Positions 32,913-35,723 of a stretch of DNA of 35,723 nt are shown here, piece after piece. The notes below the pieces were generated by a model that was not told where the DNA came from, ran no database searches, and saw nothing but the letters and a program-made list of their open reading frames with translations. The DNA is taken from the NCBI GenBank assembly GCA_023135195.1, contig JAGLTQ010000104.1, forward strand, positions 1 to 35,723, in the 5' to 3' direction. The DNA comes from Gammaproteobacteria bacterium. GTDB taxonomy: Bacteria; Pseudomonadota; Gammaproteobacteria; UBA6429; Thiohalophilaceae. Both the position numbers and the translations under genes were made by a program. The stretch's first letter is position 1, and each line of letters opens with the position of its first letter.

Positions 32913-34508
32913 ATGAAGAACGAACCCATCAAATATAGTCGACATATTTTATTTAAGTTTATTTTTACTGCTCTTTTCCTTTTTAGCTCGACGCAGTCAT
33001 TTGCGCAAATAGCACCGGCTCATGGCGTAACAAAGCTATTTAAAACACACTGTGCAGAATGCCATAATGAGCAGCGGTTGGGGGGAGTAGGGCCAGTTCT
33101 ACTGCCTGAAAACCTCAAATACCTACGCAAGCCCACAGCTATTAATATCATCCAAAAAGGCCGCGCAAAGACGCTCATGCCGGCATTTAAAAGCAAATTG
33201 AGTGACAAAGAAATACAATCTCTAGTTGAATTTATCTATACCCCATTAGCGAAAATACCTGCCTGGGATATGAAAAAAATTAAAACCAGCCACATTATTC
33301 ATAATAAGCAAAACAACTTACCAAATAAGCCATTATTGAAAGTTAAGGATCAGCTTAATATATTTTTAGTGGTGGAAAAGGGAGACCACCATGTCACATT
33401 GCTTGATGGTGATACGTTTAAACCTGTGCACCGTTTTAAATCACGTTTTGCATTATATGGTGAGCCACAATTTTCACCTTCCGGGCGCTTTGTTTATTTT
33501 TCTTCACGCGATGGCTGGATCAGCAAATACGATTTATATAATTTGAAACTGGTGGCTGAAATTCGTGTAGGTATTAATACGCGTAACCAGACAATATCTG
33601 CTGACGGGCGGTACCTTCTGGTTGCAAATTTTTTACCCCATACTATGGTACTGCTTGATACGCGGGATTTAAGTCCGCTCAAACTATTCGAAGTGAAAAG
33701 TCTGCAAGGTAAATCTTCACGAGTAAGTGCCGTTTATACCTCGCCTCCGGGCAATAGTTTTTTTGCCGCGTTTAAAGATATCCCTGAGTTCTGGGAAATA
33801 TCTTATGCTGATGAACCGCCACATGGATTCGGCATGTGGATGCATGATTATCGAGTGGATTCTGGTGAGAACACCAAGCTGCAACCTTTTCCGCTAAGAC
33901 GAATTCTTGTTAATGATTATCTGGATGATTACTTTTTTGATGAAGACTATATCTCTTTTATTGGATTAACGCGTGCGGGTAAAGGTCAGGTAGTCGACAT
34001 GGATGTAAGAAAAATTATTGTTCCTGAAATTACCTTACAAGGTAAACCTCATTTTAGTTCAGGCGTTAGCTTTGACTATAAAGGCCGAAAGGTATTGGCC
34101 GTACCTAATTTTAGAAAAGGCATTATTAGCGTGCTTGATATGGAAAGCTGGAAACTCATTAAAGAAATTAAAACTTTAGGTCCTGGTTTCTATATGCAGA
34201 CGCATAAAAACTCTCCATATATCTGGACAGAAGTATTATTTGGACCCAATAAAGATGTAATACACGTGATTGATAAGTCCAGTCTTGAAATTGTAAAAAC
34301 ATTACGACCTGCACCTGGAAAAAAATCTGCCCATATTGAATTTACGCGCGATGGTAAACACGCCTTGGTGAGTATCTTGGAAAAGGAGGGTGCGATAATC
34401 GTTTACGACTCGCTAACGTTAAAAGAAATTAAACACATTCCGATGAATAATCCTTCGGGTAAATATAATGTGTTTAATCGGACAAGATACATTAAGACAA
34501 ACGATTAA
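32913..34508 (+). CDS. nirN: NirN-like cytochrome c / d1-propeller protein
   Basis: The 531-residue periplasmic protein has an N-terminal signal anchor (cleavage near S-F-A, residue 31). Its cytochrome c domain has C47-A-E-C-H51, then L-G-G-V-G-P-V-L-L-P-E-N and M90-P as likely Met ligand. A d1-type propeller follows with S-S-R-D-G-W-I-S-K-Y-D and G-I-N-T-R-N, segments I associate with NirN, the dihydro-haem d1 dehydrogenase that finishes d1 and hands it to NirS. The position aligning with the proximal d1 His of NirS is Tyr183 (F-A-L-Y-G). The NirS catalytic His-Asp-Gly and Thr-His-Leu-Gly motifs are absent, excluding a second nitrite reductase. NirF is excluded as less likely by the haem c domain. 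It is translated with the cupredoxin. Confidence 0.85.
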   Translation: MKNEPIKYSRHILFKFIFTALFLFSSTQSFAQIAPAHGVTKLFKTHCAECHNEQRLGGVGPVLLPENLKYLRKPTAINIIQKGRAKTLMPAFKSKLSDKEIQSLVEFIYTPLAKIPAWDMKKIKTSHIIHNKQNNLPNKPLLKVKDQLNIFLVVEKGDHHVTLLDGDTFKPVHRFKSRFALYGEPQFSPSGRFVYFSSRDGWISKYDLYNLKLVAEIRVGINTRNQTISADGRYLLVANFLPHTMVLLDTRDLSPLKLFEVKSLQGKSSRVSAVYTSPPGNSFFAAFKDIPEFWEISYADEPPHGFGMWMHDYRVDSGENTKLQPFPLRRILVNDYLDDYFFDEDYISFIGLTRAGKGQVVDMDVRKIIVPEITLQGKPHFSSGVSFDYKGRKVLAVPNFRKGIISVLDMESWKLIKEIKTLGPGFYMQTHKNSPYIWTEVLFGPNKDVIHVIDKSSLEIVKTLRPAPGKKSAHIEFTRDGKHALVSILEKEGAIIVYDSLTLKEIKHIPMNNPSGKYNVFNRTRYIKTND

Positions 34509-34513
34509 CTATT

Positions 34514-35000
34514 ATTATTTGTAGTAGCTCACGTCATTTGAAGAAAAGGAGTCATTGAAATTATTTGGGGTCGTTTCGTTTCAGTCCCCGCGAGTGGTAA
34601 CGAGTCGATCTTGACTTGCTGTTAGGTGTTTTTGTCATTTGGTTTTCTTCGCTCACTTGTATTTACAACATAGTAGGCATAATCTACCAGTTATATCAAA
34701 TAGCATGTGACCATATGAAAAACGACAACATCTATAAATCATGGCGCGACAAGCTTCTCTCAGTGATTAGCGAACAAGTTTGCAAGCCATGTACAGACAA
34801 GCGGAAAGAACAATATACTCTTGATTTCGATAACCCGTTAGTATGTGGTTGTTGTTGTAACCGTGTAGAGGACGTCCTTGATAATGCCAGAAAAATTGAT
34901 GAAGACATCAAAAAAAACATAGAATAGTATTATCCGTTATTTAGCACCAAGTTGTTTTCGTGCCAACATTAATCGAATCTGCCCCCAATTATTTGTAGTA
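34514..35000. repeat. 13-bp direct repeat flanking a ~460-bp segment
   Basis: ATTATTTGTAGTA occurs at 34514-34526 and again, identical and in the same orientation, at 34988-35000. Between the copies lie a small Cys-rich ORF and non-coding DNA. No transposase or terminal inverted repeats are visible. The repeats may be a target duplication, recombination scars or chance in AT-rich sequence. Confidence 0.45.
34715..34927 (+). CDS. Hypothetical small Cys-rich protein
   Basis: This is a 70-residue reading frame from the ATG at 34715. It is hydrophilic, with a C-K-P-C pair near residue 22 and a C-G-C-C-C cluster near residue 45, which suggests a small zinc-binding fold. A K-I-D-E-D-I-K-K-N-I-E tail follows. 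The frame stays open upstream to 34616, but that part encodes a hydrophobic unrelated stretch, and the internal ATG fits the soluble part better. No strong ribosome binding site is visible, and I do not recognise the family. It lies inside a 13-bp direct repeat, after the nir block. Confidence 0.35.
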   Translation: MKNDNIYKSWRDKLLSVISEQVCKPCTDKRKEQYTLDFDNPLVCGCCCNRVEDVLDNARKIDEDIKKNIE

Positions 35001-35070
35001 ATCATATTGTGTTTTTCTAGTCATTTTTTCACCTCTAATAAATGTTTAATTAGATGTGTGCAAAACTAGG

Positions 35071-35096
35071 GGAGGTTCCTCCGCCGCTTTTCGGCG
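35071..35096. repeat. Two adjacent hairpins downstream of the toxin gene
   Basis: GGAGG-TT-CCTCC at 35071-35082 and CGCCG-CTTTT-CGGCG at 35082-35096 abut each other about 28 bases past the toxin stop on the minus strand. They are GC-rich islands in an AT-rich gap. They could end transcription of the toxin-antitoxin operon or be part of a recombination site. Neither role is proven. Confidence 0.5.
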
Positions 35097-35123
35097 TCGA
35101 TTTTAATGATTTGTTATATTTTA

Positions 35124-35390
35124 TTATTGGTAGTGCGTCCATAGACGAATGACTTTTATTGTATTTTCTTTTTCGTATACTTGATAAACAAGACGATGTT
35201 GAATATTTATTCTTCGCGAATAGGAACCAGAAAGATCGCCTATTAATTTTTCATACGGAGGGGGATTTTGGTACGGGTTTTCCTTAATGATATTGATTAA
35301 ATGTTTAGCTTTATCTTTTAAGCTGGCAGAAGATAATTTCTCTGCGTCTTTTTGAGCTTGTTTGGTGTAAACAATTTCCCAACTCACCAA
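35124..35390 (-). CDS. yoeB: Txe/YoeB-family toxin (ribosome-dependent mRNA interferase)
   Basis: This 88-residue RelE-superfamily toxin has the YoeB layout. Residues equivalent to the YoeB catalytic set are E47 (P-Y-E-K-L), R66 (Q-H-R-L-V-Y) and the penultimate-region H86 (T-H-Y). S-G-S-Y-S-R-R-I and H-R-L-V-Y are family signatures. Such toxins cut mRNA in the ribosomal A site and are neutralised by YefM. The gene overlaps the antitoxin gene by seven bases, indicating coupled translation. All key residues are present, so it is probably active. Confidence 0.92.
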   Translation of the reverse strand: MVSWEIVYTKQAQKDAEKLSSASLKDKAKHLINIIKENPYQNPPPYEKLIGDLSGSYSRRINIQHRLVYQVYEKENTIKVIRLWTHYQ

Positions 35391-35626
35391 TCAAGCTCCT
35401 GAGAAGACTCAGAAATTTTTTCTGCCATTCCTTCTTTAATTGATTCTCTCATACCAGGTATAGAGAGCAGGTGAAGAGTTTCATTTATTGCTTTCCAATC
35501 ACTTTCAGCAAGCAAGACAGCATTAGCCCTTTTACCGGTAATGAGGATAGGTTCATGTGTTGATGCTGTTTCATCAATAAGGTTATAAAGCTTAGAGCGT
35601 GCATCTGTGGCGTTTAATGTAGTCAT
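35384..35626 (-). CDS. yefM: Phd/YefM-family antitoxin
   Basis: The 80-residue protein begins M-T-T-L-N-A-T-D-A-R-S-K-L-Y-N-L-I-D, the DNA-binding Phd/YefM fold, followed by I-L-I-T-G-K-R-A-N-A-V-L and E-S-D-W. The C-terminal region is acidic and presumably wraps the toxin. It binds the toxin and represses the operon. A good ribosome binding site (AGAGG on the minus strand) precedes the ATG. It is the first gene of the pair, with a palindromic operator 20 bases upstream. Confidence 0.93.
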   Translation of the reverse strand: MTTLNATDARSKLYNLIDETASTHEPILITGKRANAVLLAESDWKAINETLHLLSIPGMRESIKEGMAEKISESSQELDW

Positions 35627-35644
35627 TTGAAATACCTCTAAATA

Positions 35645-35674
35645 TAGCGTACGTTAAGGCGTACGCTATGTCAA
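35645..35674 (-). promoter_or_regulatory. Promoter and operator of the yefM-yoeB operon
   Basis: TAGCGTACG (35645-35653) and its exact reverse complement (35660-35668) form a six-base-spaced palindrome. On the minus strand a consensus -35 TTGACA (35669-35674) is followed after exactly 17 bases by TACGCT (35646-35651) as -10. The palindrome therefore covers the spacer and the -10, ideal for repression by the YefM-YoeB complex. Confidence 0.75.
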
Positions 35675-35723
35675 GGTGTGATTTTAAATATAACGAGACT
35701 GTAGAAAAACCCATAAACAGGTA

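Noticed and set aside
32913-34508. Second cytochrome cd1 nitrite reductase
   Set aside because: It lacks the two catalytic histidine motifs of NirS and has NirN-type signatures in both domains.
34580-34627. Short attC-like pair TAACGAGTC / GACTTGCTGTTAGGT before the Cys-rich ORF
   Set aside because: The pairing is imperfect, the element would be only about 40 bases, and the 5' core does not fit RYYYAAC.
34940-35005. A 22-codon minus-strand ORF ending L-A-R-K-Q-L-G-A-K
   Set aside because: It is too short, has no recognised family, and overlaps one copy of the direct repeat. It may be a gene fragment but cannot be supported.
35050-35120. Integron attC-like sequence downstream of the toxin gene (TAACAAATCATT followed by a GC-rich stem on the minus strand)
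   Set aside because: One side resembles an attC site, but no matching GTTRRRY core with complementary arms was found on the other side, and no integrase is present.

Overview
The window reads as a chromosomal piece of an AT-rich gammaproteobacterium that can denitrify at least part of the way. The basis is the multifunctional HD-type Cca, separate ccmH and ccmI genes, a Pseudomonas-type Dnr regulator, a cytochrome-c-type nitric oxide reductase and a cytochrome cd1 nitrite reductase. The exact genus cannot be read from the sequence. No rRNA, tRNA, CRISPR array, transposase or phage gene is visible.

Left part (1-12400): a DUF2236/MpaB-like gene cut by the window edge and cca, both on the minus strand; a succinate-semialdehyde-type aldehyde dehydrogenase; a repeat region holding a small EAL-domain remnant; an APC permease; then a dicarboxylate locus. 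That locus is a MatB-type malonyl-CoA synthetase divergent from a FadR-subfamily GntR regulator, with a large palindromic operator between them, followed by a complete DctPQM TRAP transporter and a TauE/SafE permease. A strong terminator-like hairpin separates dctP from dctQM. moaA follows on the minus strand.

Middle (12500-20800): an orphan FixJ/NarL-type response regulator, then a complete system I cytochrome c maturation operon, ccmABCDEFGHI. A palindromic repeat sits between ccmC and ccmD. A tiny monothiol thioredoxin-fold gene lies convergent to ccmI.

Right part (20870-34510): a nitrite/NO respiration block. It holds a Dnr-type Crp/Fnr regulator, norC-norB-norE-norF-norQ, a small membrane protein, a CcoG/NapH-like polyferredoxin, norD, nirS, a NapC/NirT cytochrome fused to an ethylbenzene-dehydrogenase-type haem-binding domain, an amicyanin-like cupredoxin and a NirN-like protein. 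FNR/DNR-type boxes lie upstream of dnr/trx, norC and nirS. The ccm genes would supply haem c to NorC, NirS, NirN and the multihaem fusion. NirS makes NO, NorCB removes it, NorQ/NorD mature NorCB, and Dnr is the likely NO-responsive activator. The rest of the haem d1 pathway (nirE, nirJ, nirDLGH, nirF) and nosZ are not in the window.

The right end (34510-35723) looks like a small accessory patch: a 13-bp direct repeat bracketing a Cys-rich hypothetical ORF, and a YefM/YoeB toxin-antitoxin pair with its operator. The most unusual material is the nirS neighbourhood: the six-motif NirT/EB_dh fusion, the cupredoxin in place of the usual cytochrome donors, and a NirN-like protein with Tyr where the proximal d1 ligand should be.
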